From contig NC_092811.1 of assembly GCF_040954645.1 (NCBI RefSeq), positions 122,099,411-122,163,410 on the forward strand: a DNA stretch of 64,000 nucleotides, in the 5' to 3' direction. The notes beneath the pieces were generated by a model, which was given only the letters and a program-made list of their open reading frames with translations, did not search any database and had not been told where the DNA came from. Numbering within the stretch: position 1 is the stretch's first letter; every line of letters starts with the position of its first letter. The position numbers were made by a program, and so were the translations under genes. Shown here piece by piece: positions 31,381 to 44,840 of the stretch. This DNA comes from Diabrotica undecimpunctata. Lineage: Eukaryota; Arthropoda; Insecta; Coleoptera; Chrysomelidae.

Positions 31381-32722
31381 TTTAAACGTTTGGCACTAGG
31401 CTATAATATGTAGGCAATATGCATTATTAGCTAAGACTTGCGCACCAAAAGTTAGATGCGATTAAAAGCGATAAAAACAATTGTTGAAGAAGGGTCAATC
31501 ATAAAGCTATAGGTTTTTTTCGAGTTTTGACTATTTAAGAAAAAAAAGACAAGTGGTATAACAAAATTGAAGGGTGCGATCAAAAATACGCGGAAATTCG
31601 ATCATTTAGCTACTAGATTTTAAGGTTATTAGCCAATAAAGTGGGAAATTATTAGAAAAACACGATTTTTTCGCAATTTGAGAATTTGTAAGTTAAAAAT
31701 GATTATTTTAACAATGACGATTCATAGTCCGTAAGAAAATAGATGGAATACATCTAACTATCTGATTTTGAAATAAGTTAAAAAAAAGTGCGAAAAGGAT
31801 AAAAAAATGTGGTATTTTCGAATTTTATCTTTATAAAAGAGTTAAATGGGGACTTTTACCACAGATTTTGATAATGTGGAAGAAAAAATGTTGAATTACC
31901 AACTGAGTTTTGAGGTTATGTGCAAATAAATGAGTAAAAAACAGTTTTTTTGATTTTTCGATGATTTCCGCTTAGAAATTGAAAATTCTGCCTTGGCCAT
32001 TTAAAAGAACAAAAAATACATAAAAAATTACTATTTAAAAGTTAGCCAAAAATTATTAACATAACCTAAGAAATTATTGAAAATTTCAATGATTTTTCCT
32101 GAGCTAAATTTTCAATATAAAAATTAAAAAAAAAAATCAGTCTATTTTGTATTCGAAAGATACATCTTCATGAATTTTTTCAGATTTTTTAAAGCAAAAT
32201 TGCGCCCAGAAAAAAATAAATCCGAAAAATCTTCTTTTTTAGATTTAAGAGGTTCTATAGGCTCTGGGAAGCTAAAAATTTGTATGAAGTCATGTTTTTA
32301 TATGCTTTATTGAAAGCACAAATCGCGGTTCTGATCGGTGCGGGGGCACTTTTGACCATCTTATCCCGCTATAGCCTTTTCTTTTGGGCCTTATAACTTT
32401 TTTCTGGCAATTTTAAAATAAAATGACATTAGAGCTATATAATAAAGCGTTTTGCATAGAATAATTTTAACTACAAATTTGTTTAATTTTATTAATTTCT
32501 CTAGATTTTACGGCGCTCCAAAGTTGACCGGGTTCTTGAATACTCGACATCTTGGAATAAGGGGTGCAAAGGGTTTTTCTATGTAATAAGGGGTTTTATA
32601 TAAAAAAGGTTATTTTTTTTCCTTTTCTATATTTTAGTTTTGCAGCTGCGTAATATTATTTAAGTATATAGCTTATATTTTAAATTTTGATTCCGTTTAT
32701 TAATATTTTTCTTTTGTTTCAG
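31381..32722. other. AT-rich intron or upstream DNA of the PDZ-GEF gene
   Basis: A- and T-run-rich sequence with no gene seen. It ends in a good splice acceptor (TTTTGTTTCAG) at 32712-32722, so at least part is probably intron between a 5' UTR exon outside or undetected and the first coding exon. Confidence 0.5.
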
Positions 32723-32946
32723 AAATAACAGTGCCTTTAAGAACACATCGACATAGTCACGAAAGAAATTAAGCCGTCCCAACCGTCTTTAAACATCGCC
32801 ACTAAGATGATACAGTCCTCTGGAATTCGCACATCGAAAATAAAAAACCGCAACATCCTGTAACATTTTTTACGTCTCGACAACATTGTGTACATGTATC
32901 TCTTCAATTGAAGTGAAACCTCTCGACAACCGACAACATCGCGTGG
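32723..32946 (+). other. Probable 5' untranslated part of first coding exon
   Basis: It begins after the acceptor TTTTGTTTCAG and becomes progressively richer in GC towards the coding start. An in-frame TGA at 32914-32916 precedes all candidate start codons, so the coding region must begin within this exon. Confidence 0.55.
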
Positions 32947-33218
32947 ATGCGGGAATTCGAATCGCGGAGCGCGCACGAGCTCGGTCGCGATGAAATGGTA
33001 TCCGCGTCGCCCTCTCGCGGCGGGATGACCGACTGGGAGGGAATGTGGATTAGGTCGCTATCTAAACCGCCGACATGCAGATCGCTGCAGGATCTTCAGG
33101 TGATTTACTACGGACTTAGCGGATTGGAGGCGCTGCAGACTGTGAGGGATTCGAGTTTACGCGCCTTGTGTAAAATTGTTAGATATGAGAAGCATTTGGC
33201 CAATGACGTTCTTTATTA
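32947..33218 (+). CDS. Gef26: PDZ-GEF (Rap guanine-nucleotide exchange factor), N-terminal exon
   Basis: This exon encodes the N-terminus of a Rap GEF of the RAPGEF2/6-Gef26 family, which activates the small GTPase Rap at membranes and cell junctions. The conserved stretch is SLSKPPTCRSLQDLQVIYYG, then LEALQTVRD, LRALCKIVRYEKH and NDVLYY; vertebrate RAPGEF2 has the same order (PPERTPQDL, GMEAL, VRYERHEANEVLYY), leading into the first cyclic-nucleotide-binding-like domain. The exon ends in phase 2 at 33218 before GTAAGTATAC, and the next base of 44841 completes the Tyr codon. Four in-frame ATGs exist (32947, 32995, 33025 and 33049). ATG 32995 has the best Kozak context, while homology begins after 33049, so the start is uncertain. 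This exon is far richer in GC than its surroundings. Confidence 0.85.
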
Positions 33219-33441
33219 GTAAGTATACAAATGTATGTAATAGAGTAAATCTTAAAAAATATTCCTGAATTTTAACATTCTACATAAAATCATACAGAGT
33301 GTAAGTATGTAATTTAAATTAAAATCCTAAAACAACAATGTAATGTAATATGTTCATTTTGTTCTTAATCTCTGTACATTTATCCTCATACGGAATGGAT
33401 GTAGTTAATATTTCTTCACTTTACTGTTAACCTTTATAACT

Positions 33442-33693
33442 TCACATTTTGGTGTTGCTTCCCCATTCATCTAGTTTTTGTCCTATGTTCATATTTTTCC
33501 TCTTCTTATTTTTCACCCATTTTCCATCCACTTCTGAATGTAGGCCAATTGCTTCCATCTTTCTGTATCTTGCGCCAATCAACGGTTTACCTATCACAGC
33601 TCTTATGTCATCTACCGATCTCTTTTGAAGTTTTCTAGAATCTAGAATGTCCATAATTCTTACTATTTTTCTGAAGCTATTTTCTTGTGGCAT
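33442..33693 (-). pseudogene. LINE C-terminal fragment
   Basis: The minus strand reads KIVRIMDILDSRKLQKRSVD followed by DIRAVIGKPLIGARYRKMEAIG. This resembles the (R/W)xDDIRxVxGxxWxxxARDRxxWxxxEEA block at the end of insect LINE polyproteins, with the Trp residues lost. Confidence 0.5.
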
Positions 33694-34340
33694 CTTAATG
33701 TATTTACTATTTTTATTGGAAATAATAATCCGGTCAATTTAGACAAAAATAGTGGTCAAATAACAAAAATTCCTGAAAAGTCAAATATTGGGGGAGAGCT
33801 GGGGTTTACCATTACAAATAAAGTTTTAAAAATCCCCATTAATCAAAAGGGTCAAAGGTCAAAATTTGCAGTTTTTTTGATTTTTCTCGAAAACGGTGTT
33901 TTATCAAAAAAAAACCTCAAACCAAAGGTATAGATCTTAAAATTCTCTACAAAAATAGTTTTTATGATTTTTTTCCTAAGAGTTACCATTCCTGAGATAT
34001 CGCGAGTCTAAGAGTCACATTATACATAATTTGCACATATAAGCCACGTATATACATATCAAGCAATTAAGACCAGATTAAATACCTATTTGTGTACCTT
34101 TTATATATAGTATATTATCCTGAAAACATTTATTCAAAAGATAGTCAGTCTATAACTGAATCCCCTCTACCCACGTAGCCTTGAAAAACATCTGGGTATT
34201 CTATTGTCTGTAGGTCTCGTCCATATACCTGTTTCTTTTAGTGCTAAAGGTTCATTTCATCTGAACATACATACTTATTACCATTTGTGTTACCAAGTGT
34301 CTACCGTTTAGGTTATTTGTGCTATTTTATAGCTCTAAAA

Positions 34341-35200
34341 AATGTCTCAGCTTTTCTTTATTTGCAATAAACTTCTAAGTGAAGATAAAACAGTTGTGGA
34401 TGATCGTAGAATGCCAAATTTAAATAAGGCTAGTGTCGCGAGAGGAAATGAGTTTACTAAGTATTTAAGAACTCAGAAATCCGTTACAATACATGTGGAT
34501 TGCAGAAAATCATACACTTGAAGAACTTCAATCGCTGGAGTGAAAATACAATGTGAGGAAGAACAGTCTAGTACTTTAAAAATAAGTCCACCTCGTACTA
34601 GCACGCGAGTAAATGAATCAAATTTTTGTTTTAAAAAATACCGTTTATTTTGTGGCAAGAAAGCCAATGAAGAAGCTAAGGAAAAAGAAAGCCCAGCATC
34701 TTCGAAAAAAAAAAATTGTTACGTGACATAATATAATAATTATATAATAATAATAATAATATAATAATATAATAATAATTATATAATTAATATAATAAAA
34801 TTAATGTTTGTATTTTGAGAACGATTTCCGAAGTGAAAATTGAAACGTCAATAAACTTATTTTAACCTTCAGTTGTGGCTTATTTCCATTCAAATAGTAG
34901 TTATTGTAACGTGAATATACCAAAATTCAAAATATACCTATTGATATTAGTTAAAGATCGTTCTGATGATGTTTCAAAGACTGTTCTTGAACGTAATAAT
35001 TTTAAGTATGATTTAATCGCTGCTGATGCAAAATACTATGACAGTTGTTACAAATCTTTCTTAAAACCTAAAACTGGTGGTAAAATTGGCCGTCCACAAG
35101 ATGACACTGTAAATTCTGCGATGGAGAAAATTTTTCAATTCATAGAAACTAGTGAAGATTGCCAGTTTTCGTTGAATGAATTAAGGATGGTTTGTTAAGA
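34341..35200 (+). pseudogene. Cys-rich uncharacterised transposon-borne protein, broken
   Basis: Starts MSQLFFICNKLLSEDKTVV. Recognisable pieces are HVDCRKSYT, NFCFKKYRLFCGKKA, a VLERNNFKYDLIAADAKYYD stretch, CYKSFLKPKTGGKIGRPQDD and FQFIETSEDCQFSLNELRM. The pattern H.xCR..Y, F.C...C..CG..A, AxxA.YH..C...F and CQ(Y/F)SLEEL is familiar from large families of repetitive uncharacterised proteins in invertebrates. A stop lies after KSYT, and a (TAA)n run plus the dispersed 110-bp module (34741-34905) splits the frame. Its function is unknown, probably an accessory protein of a DNA transposon. Confidence 0.6.
34741..34905. repeat. Dispersed 110-bp module, copy 3, with TAA microsatellite
   Basis: A run of TAA repeats (34741-34800) is followed by TATTTTGAGAACGATTTCCG, AAACTTATTTTAACCTTCAG and TGTGGCTTATTTCC. 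It interrupts the Cys-rich frame, so it is an insertion. Related to 24746-24875, 25660-25790 and 62015-62105. Confidence 0.75.
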
Positions 35201-35544
35201 GCTTTAGATGACAGAACTATAAAGATACGATTGAAACTGAAGTACGGCAGTAGAATTTTTATAAAAGAGAAGTCTGGAAAATTAACATTTATTTGTTTTA
35301 TTGCCAATTCACCATAATATTTTAAGTCAAGTCTGGTCTAGTCTGGTAAAATATCTAAAGAAATCAAAACAATAGTTAACCCAATATTCAATAGCAATAT
35401 CAATAATAAGGTAATCTAAAACTAGACGGGTATTGTTTTCTTAAATTAACCTAAAATTGTCATGACAGTTAGTGGAGTAGGCCTACAGAGGAAACCACAG
35501 CAAACAAAAAAACGCGCCTCCCAGGTTTCGAGGAAATGTGTGCA
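35201..35544. other. Decayed right part of the DNA-transposon remnant
   Basis: Between the last recognisable coding piece and the right inverted repeat. Many stops in all frames. Confidence 0.4.
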
Positions 35545-35768
35545 TATCATGTATAATGTGACTCTTAGAATCTCAGGTAACTGGTAAAAAGTAAGACCAT
35601 TTTTGTAGAGAATTTTATGATCTACAATCATCAAGCGCCATATCATCAAATGGGAAAGAAGGACCTGGAAAACTACGGCCGCTTATCCATTCCCACGATG
35701 CCTTACAGAGGAACTTCGACCAGTCCATTCGAAGTACCCTCTGCGTATATTCCATCTCTCGTATATAT

Positions 35769-35883
<115 letters not shown>

Positions 35884-36024
35884 TTCGTTAATAACTTCAC
35901 CCTTTCAAGTTAAGTTTCGAATATAAACTGAACAGACGAGGCACGTGGCCAAAGCCGGCATCTTTATACCCATTATATTATTAAAAATCTGGGGAATTCC
36001 ATCCTAATTATCTTGCAACGAATA

Positions 36025-37302
<1,278 letters not shown>

Positions 37303-37304
37303 TA

Positions 37305-38600
37305 GTATCTTCGGATATGAATTCCAGGTTTTCTAGTAAAGTGATTAAACGCGAAGATTAGTATTGAAATATCCAAAGAGATAAGGTATTCTTATTTACA
37401 AAATTGTTAATGGTTAAATTCTTATTTTTATTAATATAATATAATAACCAACGTTAGCCGTGAAAGTTTTAATTGTTTTTTGCTAAATATATTAGTATTA
37501 AAACATTATTAATATTATATATAACAGTATTAAAACATTATATTATTATTTAATGAATAAACACCTCAGGAACGCCTATGATGATACAAATGTTACGACC
37601 GTTTTATGACTTTGAGGCACATTTCGTGCTCTCAACAATTTGTGAACGGAGAATAGACTTATCTGGTCAGAGTTTTCTAACGCTTTTTGTTTAATATAAA
37701 ATGGTACAGAGTTATTAGAAATAACACTATATATTGTCATATACAGCTGTAATAAGCTGTATCTACAATAAAATATGTAAGCTTTCAATATTTTTATCGG
37801 TGATTTACTACTAAAGGACAACTTAATTTTGTATAAAATGCGCCTCTGATTCGATAGAGGAAATATCCATATAAACAACTACTAAACCTGAGGCACAATA
37901 ACGAATAATCACCATCCGTACCCATTACGTTTGTGTACAAGGTCGACCAATGAAACTTTAATCAAACAATTAGCTGGAAAATAATGTACCCAACAATTTC
38001 AATTGAAACATTTCCTTTTCACAGACAACAACTAATCTACTTTTGTAATAGTTGAAACCCATAAAATCACTCAAATGCGCAATTACAATGTCACTGTTTA
38101 TTTAAACAACAAGGGTCATGTTACCTACAACGATATAAACGCAAAATAGTAATTGTTGAGCACGCCAAAATGACATTAGAACAATAGTTTTATAAAAAAA
38201 TAATATTAAATGGAGATAAAACAAACAATAAAGTATTTTTTTGTTGATGGATCACGCTATGTTCATGAAAACTTATTTTTCAACTCAAATAATAAGAATT
38301 ACTTTTTATTTACTTTTTAACACTTTTTATTACAGTTGGTACAATATAAATCCCGATACATTTCATTATCTACGTCAGAGTTCTAAGTTGACATGGTTGC
38401 CAAATTACAAAAAAATAAGTGTCATGTAGAGAAAAATACGAGAAAAAGGCGTCCTAGAGGGGAAAAGTGGGAAACGAATGCAGCATTGGATAGCTGGAAG
38501 TGTCTACTCTTTCATTACGAAAGAACGTTTTTGTCGCTGTAGTAGTATTTTTCTGTAAAAGTTAATAAAGAACGTGTTTTTTTCTCGTGCCGAAATAACA
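37305..38600. other. Intronic non-coding interval
   Basis: AT-rich, no supported gene. 38440-38570 may contain the 5' part of the mariner element that follows, but its left inverted repeat was not found. Confidence 0.4.
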
Positions 38601-39726
38601 ATGTGTGACGAAAAACATGAGCAACTGATTAATGTGAAATTTCTCGTTAAATAAAAAAAACTCCGACTGAGTGCTATAATTTGTTGAAAGAGGCCTATGG
38701 TGAGAATTCTCTATCACGTGCACGTGTTTTCGAATGGTATAAACGGTTTTCTGAAGGCGGAGAGAGCTCCGAAGATGACCAACGTCCAGGTCGACCTGTC
38801 ACTGTTTGCGGAGTTAAAACTGTTTACAGCAAGAGACAACAGAGTTGTAACAGAGTTTCAACTCCGCAAACAGTGACCGAAATAAATGAAATTGTGGGCG
38901 GAGATCGTCGCATGAGCATTCGGATAATTTCTGAGTCTGTAAATACCGATAAAGAAACTGTGAGAAAAATTTTACATGACGAATTGAACATGAAGAAAGT
39001 CTGTGCGAAGTTGGTCCCAAAAAATTTGGCCCCTGACCAAAAGCTCGTCCGGCAACAGATCTGCTCAGATTTTCTTGAGAGGTTACATGAAGAGCCTGAA
39101 TTAATGGAAAACATCATCACTTGCGATAACACCTGTATATTCAAATACGATGTTGAAACTAAGCGACAATCCATGCACTGAAAACTCCTGCATCGCCAAG
39201 AATGAAAAAAGCAGGGATGTCGAAATCAAAATTTAAAGCCATGCTAATCGTTTTTTTTTTTCGACATTAACGGCATCTTGATGAATGAATGGGTTCCAGA
39301 GGGTCAAACTGTAAACCAAACTTATTATTTGCAAGTTTTGGCAACGTTGCGCGAGCGAGTTCGTAAGAAACGGCCGAAGTTGTGGAAAAACAAGCCGTGG
39401 ATCTTGCACCAGGACAACGCACCTGCCCATAATGCGCTGTCTGTGAAGCGTTATTTATCCGCTAGAGGCATTCCAGTGCTCGAACACCCGCCGTACTCGC
39501 CTGATTTAGCACCCTGTGACTTTTTCCTATTTCCTAAGATCAAGTCTGCCTTAAAAGGAATCCGGTTCGAGTCGATGTAAGAGGTGAAGCGAAAAACGGC
39601 GGAGCCCCTAAAAGCTCTAACAAAAGAAGACTTCCAGCATTGCTTTTACCAATGAAAAAAACGAATGGAAGGGTATATGGCGAGGGAAGGGGAATATATT
39701 GAAGGAGAGCATTCGATTGTAGAATA
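38601..39726 (+). pseudogene. mariner transposase (DD34D), recently inactivated
   Basis: Start MCDEKHEQLINVKFLVK, with an early stop. The main part reads AYGENSLSRARVFEWYKRF (helix-turn-helix), SEDDQRPGRPV, MSIRIISESVNTDKETVRKI, NMKKVCAKLVPKNLAPDQK. Catalytic residues: first Asp in TCDNTCIFKYD (consensus TGDETW), second in LHQDNAPAH near 39407, third in YSPDLAPCDFFLFPKI near 39493; exactly 34 residues separate the last two, the mariner DD34D spacing. A frame break at about 39178, a T-run at 39250 and stops at about 39578 and 39652 disable it. The right end at about 39760-39785 (CAGTCTCGTTATTTAATAGCCAGACCTC) looks like a mariner terminus; the left terminus was not found. Confidence 0.9.
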
Positions 39727-39789
39727 ATTTTTAAAATAAAACTATTTTTCATAAGCAGTCTCGTTATTTAATAGCCAGACCTCGTATTA

Positions 39790-40080
39790 CCTTTCACATG
39801 ATGTGCCACTCGACCACACTTGCTATTTAAAAAAAACTGGGGGTTGATGCGTGGCAGTAGGGAGTTACATTTGAGGGCATGGATTTTGCATAAAAATTCC
39901 TCGCCCTCCCCATACAAATTGACGTGTACAAATTTTGATGAAACTATTGGATTCTGAGTTTCTGGAGGGAGCAAATTTTCGTTGGAACACACTGTATATA
40001 TTTTTTTAATTTTTCGTATCCATAGAGGTATTAATCTGTCAGTAAATAAACAGGGTGCCACTCTAGTGTGCGTTCTACTG
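39790..40080. other. Transposon-tail-like non-coding block
   Basis: Ends with TTCGTTGGAACACACTGTATATA, similar to the ACACCCTGTATA terminal sequence of many insect Tc1/mariner-type elements. A long open frame on the minus strand has no recognisable domain and is not taken as a gene. Confidence 0.4.
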
Positions 40081-40585
40081 TCGCGTTTCTGCTAGAGCTT
40101 GCGGTATGCCGAGGGATTATAGGCAAAATGCTTATTGCTAAGTACTCATAAACATTTTCAGCAATATATAACTTGTTTCTGTACTATTATCATTTATTAA
40201 CAACTACTATACAGTGTGTAGTTTTTAATCAATGCTATTATGTAAATAAAACCATAATCTTTTTCTACAAGTATTTTCTTGTATTTCATTATTTTGCGGG
40301 GTAGATCGCATACTATAGTGGCACCGCAAATAGAATTAATTGTAACAAGAAAGGAGAAGTGATAACAAAACACCAGAATACACCACAAAGGTAAAACTCG
40401 AAAGCTCACACGATGACTCCACGAGATACCTATTCCAAAAAAGAATAACCGAAAAAAGCAGTAACAAATATATCACAAAAAGTGATGGAGTCGAAGAAAG
40501 CTGGTCAAAAATTAAGTCTAATATCTTGGCCTCGGCCAAGGAAGTTCTTGGTGAAAGAAATATAAATAAAAATAAATCTACGAAG

Positions 40586-40705
40586 ACGGTTGCGTTTCGA
40601 TTTAATTTGAGTCTCTTACCACTCCCTAACACCTGTTTCTGGGTCTACCCTACCCGTCATCAGAGAGAGTTTGTAAGAAGACTCAAACTAAATCAAAACG
40701 CACCG
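40586..40705. mobile_element. 120-bp hairpin insertion in LINE linker
   Basis: Left CGGTTGCGTTTCGATTTAAT and right, complemented, CGGTGCGTTTTGATTTAGTT, each continuing into GAGTCT(C/T). The block lies between two LINE-linker segments and has no counterpart in related LINE proteins. Confidence 0.6.
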
Positions 40706-42152
40706 ACTTCTCTGGCAATTATAGGAAAAATGATTACCAGATTATGCTACTAGAGACCTCTAGTGAGGAAAGATGAAGTTAAATGTGTCGATAGCAATTA
40801 AAGTAAACTATATACTCAAGCTTAATCAAGCTATTCAAAGCGATGCTGTATGCATCAACAATTTACCCATATAAATTACCAATATAAATGAATAAATTAT
40901 TATTTTATAATTTTATAAAAATAAATCGTTCTCAAGGCGAACAGTTCCATGGTTTTGTACAGAAGTACATAAGACAATTAGAAACGAAACACATACACTT
41001 ATAAGAAAAATAAAAAATGGTCACTGGGAACGCTTTTAGAAAGAAATGGAACATGATTTTTACGGTCTGCAAAAGGAAATATGACGCTTCATAAGAGGTC
41101 AAAGAACGGAGGTAAAGGATCTAATAGAACCAAAACACAAAGAAAAGGATACGTGGATTGACTACCTAAAAAAGCTCTATGCAGAGGAAGAACAAACGAC
41201 GCTAGATCCGGAAACTCCAGAAATTACCACAAATGAAGAACTTAATATAAATCTAAAATCTATAGGAAGTTCGAAAAATACTTGAAAACCTGAAGAATAG
41301 AAACGCAGCAGGTAAAGACGAGATACCAAACGTATTACTAAAATATTGTGGAGCAGCAATGACAGAACAATTATCAACAGTAATTAATAAAATTATAAAA
41401 CACAATAAAATACCGGAAGAATGGAGAACGAGCGAACTAATTCTAATATTCAAAAAAGGAGATAAAAAACAGCCAGAAAACTACAGAGGCATAAATTTGT
41501 TAAATACTCCGCTAAAACTTACAACTAAAATTTTACAAGTGCTGATAAATCAGAGGATAAGTTTAGCAGATGAACAACAGGGTTTTCGAAGTGGAAGATC
41601 GTGTACAGATCTAATATTCGGTATAAAGCAAATTACTGAGAAATCACTAGAGTATAATAGACCAGCATTTCTGTGTCTGATTGACCTAAAGAAAGCATTT
41701 GATAGAGTAAGACTCAAAGATGTAATCCATCTTCTATATAATAGAGAAGTTCCCCTAAATATTATAGAAACTATCGAAAACAACTACCAAAACAACAAAA
41801 TGGACACAAGACACATGAACAAGACCCGACACAGCCACAACGCAAAGGCTACTAGAAACGGCAGAAATGAAAGTACTGAGAAGAATTACAGGAAATTCGC
41901 TGAGAGACCGAAAGAGAAGTGAAGATATTAGAAGAAAATGTAACGTACAGTGTATAAATGAATGGACACAAAATAGAAAAAAAGAATGAAGTAATCACAT
42001 AAGCAGAACGGAGGAGACCCGTGTTGTCAAAATAGCAAGAGATAAGTCACCAATCGGCAGAAGAAGTATCTGACAACCTTGCAAAAGATGGAGTAGCAAC
42101 CTTCCATAGAGGTATTCATCCGCCAATGAACAAGCAGAATTGCTTATATAGA

Positions 42153-42179
42153 GGAAGAAGAAGAAGAAGAAGAAGAAGA
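42153..42179 (+). repeat. (GAA)n tail of the LINE
   Basis: Nine trinucleotide units at the 3' end of the LINE, with more AAGAAG sequence up to about 42195. Confidence 0.85.
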
Positions 42180-42200
42180 CAGAAGAAAAAGAAGATTATG

Positions 42201-43779
42201 TGAGTAGAAAAAAAAACGCTATATAAAAATTAATTTGTGAATAATGTCACGTGCAAATATTTATGCAAAAATACATTGCACATGCTATATAATATATAAT
42301 ATACTTCCTTTGCATGATCCAGTATATGTGTAAAAAAAATAGTACACCACTGTTTTAAATCGTCACGGTCTGAACACTCACGGAAAAACAGGTTCTGAAT
42401 TCCATGCACTGACATTTTTTCTTCCATCCCGTGTAATAAGTTTATAATATACAAAGAAAATAACATATTTAATCTTGATTTACTAGAGGTCGTCCTTAAT
42501 AAGGCCTCTGGAACTAATGAAACTACTGACGATCGTTTTTCTTCATTTTTAACTTCTGAGGATGAATACGAGAGATACTCGTGACTGGTATCGCCTTCAT
42601 ATTAGCATTTTGTATCAGCTTCATATATATAAATATATATTTATATATTTTTTTAGTAACTATAAAGTAAATAAAAACACTAAACTTTTAGAAGGTGAAA
42701 TACACTATCCCTTCTTCTCAGCTACGAAATGAGGTATTACATTCACTCATGAATTACAGGTGGAGCACAACTAGGCTTGCCAACTTTCGGTCACGAATTT
42801 TCGGAAAATATGAGATCAAAATGCGGAACTTTGCTGAAAAAATAGTGAGTAATTGTTAAAGTCCAAGGAGGAGAAGAAAATAATTCGAAAGCATGATAAA
42901 CTTTCACACGTTTATAATTAAAAAAATAATTACGATAAATTTGAGATGGAATTACATGTCATATAGTTAAATCCAAATGGAGTTTATTCAAATATTACTG
43001 ACGATAAACGAATCAATATTAAACAACGTATAAGTGAAAGTACAGGAGTATTTTTACGCAGATGTTAACAAATACAGAGTCGAATAAATTGCACAAAAAG
43101 ACTCCTTAAGACCAAGGATATCTTCGAAGAGTGCAGAGGATACGTCGTGAAACCCATAAAGTGATTGACCGTCTAATCAGGGTCTAGCCAGGTGGTTGCA
43201 GAAGATAACCAAGCAGGGAAGTAAGTACGATGCCAAAAATAGTGCATACAGAAACTGACGTCCAGGAGCCTAACAGCATAGAGATAATCTGGTACCCGAA
43301 GAGGATAAACGCTCCCACAAAATAAGCGGTGCAGAAGCGGAACGATGACAGAAGAAGAAAGAAGACTGTACTATATTGTAACTACTGTTTGACAGTATAT
43401 TATTATTTTTAATTGCCTTATTGCCAGACTCCAGTAAGAGACTAAGAAAGTATCCATTGAATTCTGGCAGGTAGCGGTGGGGGAAATCTTTTTTAGACAT
43501 CTACCGTCATGGTGCAAGACACCCTAGCATCTTCCGGCCTAGTACGACACTAAGCCCGAAGACTGCAGGGTAGTGCCAGATTAACCTTGTTCCAGCTAAA
43601 ACCTTAAACACCGTTCCAGAGTACTGGTCTTACCACTCAAAATCCGTATATTAACCGTCACCTTAAAAGAAGAATAATTATATTATATTAAGTAAAACTT
43701 ATAACTAGTCGTACTAAAAAATTGTATAAGAATTGATTATTACCAAAAGAAAACAGAAGAAGGAAAATATTTCCCTGGT
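42201..43779. other. Intronic non-coding interval
   Basis: No protein-coding similarity recognised. 43060-43340 is somewhat richer in GC and purines and may be a decayed LINE, but no block was identified. Confidence 0.4.
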
Positions 43780-44735
43780 GCCATTAATTTTGGTACTTAC
43801 CACTTCTTGGCTCTCGAGAAAAAAGAAACAAGGTTTCAGATCCTTAGTACTTCAATCAGTACTTCTCTCCATTCTCTTTCTCTCCTCTCATCATTATGTT
43901 TACCATGTTTCTTTCATCCAACCTGAAACCCATTCGCCTCTTGAAGTCTCTCCTCTCATTTGTCCAGTTCTGACAGTTAAAAAGGTGGGCGCAAGCGTCC
44001 GGCACCCCACAAACAGTTTTAGTAGCTAAGGCATATAAGCCTATCCTATTTGTGAAGGTGCCAAAACTACCATGTCCGGTCAGAAACTGCTTTATAAAGT
44101 AGACTAATTGGTTGAACTTACATTCCCACCACGGCCTCAGATCGGAAATAAGCTATATTTCCATCCATGCTCCTCGCATACGCCCTCGCTCGTTCTTTGC
44201 AAAACAATTACCATTCCGATACCTTGAGAAGCATTTGCCTTTGCAAATTCTTTATCAGCTTGGCGTATTTCGCAGTGTTCAGTACGCACACTACAGCACA
44301 CGGGGGCATCGTAGGTCACCACCGACTGAAAAACTTCATTTAGCACCCTTCTTTTGGTGCTACCAGGATCTCCAATGTTCAGCATTAGCCGTATCAACCC
44401 CTCCAGTCTTTGGTCCGCCTTCTCCACCGTCTTTTGGACGAGTACTCCTAACTCGGTCCTTCCGACAGCCACACTCCGAGATACTTAACCGATTTAAGCG
44501 GTGCAACCTCCACCCCTTCCACTATAAAACGAAGAGAGGATTTTTTCCGACTTTCTTTGAGAACTACCATCTCAGTTTTTTGAGGTGCTAGCTGTAGATC
44601 GTTCTCTCTGATGCTCCTACGACGCAGGGCTGGGTTAACCATATTAGCTATGTCCGTTTTCTGACTCGCCTTCGCAACCAGTTCAAGATCATCGGCATAA
44701 GCTACAAAATTGACATTATCAGCAAAATTCATCTT
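43780..44735 (-). pseudogene. R1-like LINE, RT active site and C-terminus
   Basis: Minus strand. From 44732: FVAYADDLELVAKAS (active-site YADD), LQLAPQKTEMVVLKE, EVAPLKSVKYLGVWL. From about 44472, after a frame break: LGVLVQKTVEKAD, GSTKRRVLNEVFQSVVTYDA. From about 44130: NQLVYFIKQFLTGHGSFG, CGVPDACAHLFNCQNW and ERRDFKRR. The LTGHGxFxxF..R block with a following CxxC-H-C region is typical of the R1 group. The 5' half of RT and the endonuclease are absent. Frameshifts are present. It ends about 100 bp before exon 2 of the host gene. Confidence 0.85.
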
Positions 44736-44840
44736 GTTCGTCTAGTTTTTAGAGAACTGGACGATAAATAAATATATGTTACTTAAACTAACCATTTATG
44801 GATTTTCTGATTATATAGTACATATTATAATTTTTTTCAG

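Larger units (their letters stand above)
33930..35625 (+). mobile_element. DNA-transposon remnant with inverted ends
   Basis: 33930-34040 and 35545-35625 are inverted copies sharing AAAATTCTCTACAAAAAT and CTAAGAGTCACATTATACAT. The left copy seems to extend further outward (to about 33700), whereas the right is cut off. A decayed Cys-rich gene lies between. The superfamily is not identified. Confidence 0.6.
40330..42200 (+). pseudogene. LINE (related to LINE A) with internal RT deletion
   Basis: Order: linker (DDSTRYLFQKRITEKSSNKY and EESWSKIKSNILASAKEVLG), a hairpin insertion at 40586-40705, further linker (GLQKEI, RTEVKDLIEPKHKEKDTWID, YLKKLYAEEEQTTLDPETPE), then RT: LENLKNRNAAGKDEIPNVLL, FKKGDKKQPENYRGINLLNT, EQQGFRSGRSCTDLIF, FLCLIDLKKAFDRV, REVPLNIIETIENNYQN. 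Here the sequence jumps to the C-terminus (ETAEMKVLRRITGNSLRDRK, then KIARDKSPIGRRS), so the active-site YADD/FVDD region is deleted. A GAA-repeat tail follows at 42153. REVPLNIIETIENN matches RNIPINIIQTIENI of LINE A. Confidence 0.87.

Noticed and set aside
32737..32976. Open frame on the minus strand over the first PDZ-GEF exon
   Set aside because: It lies antisense to a supported exon and has no recognisable domain; the plus-strand reading matches a known family.
37576..37878. 100-codon minus-strand frame in the intron
   Set aside because: No recognisable domain and low-complexity AT-rich sequence.
39768..40061. 97-codon minus-strand frame after the mariner
   Set aside because: No domain, and it ends in a transposon-terminus-like sequence; probably chance in repeat DNA.
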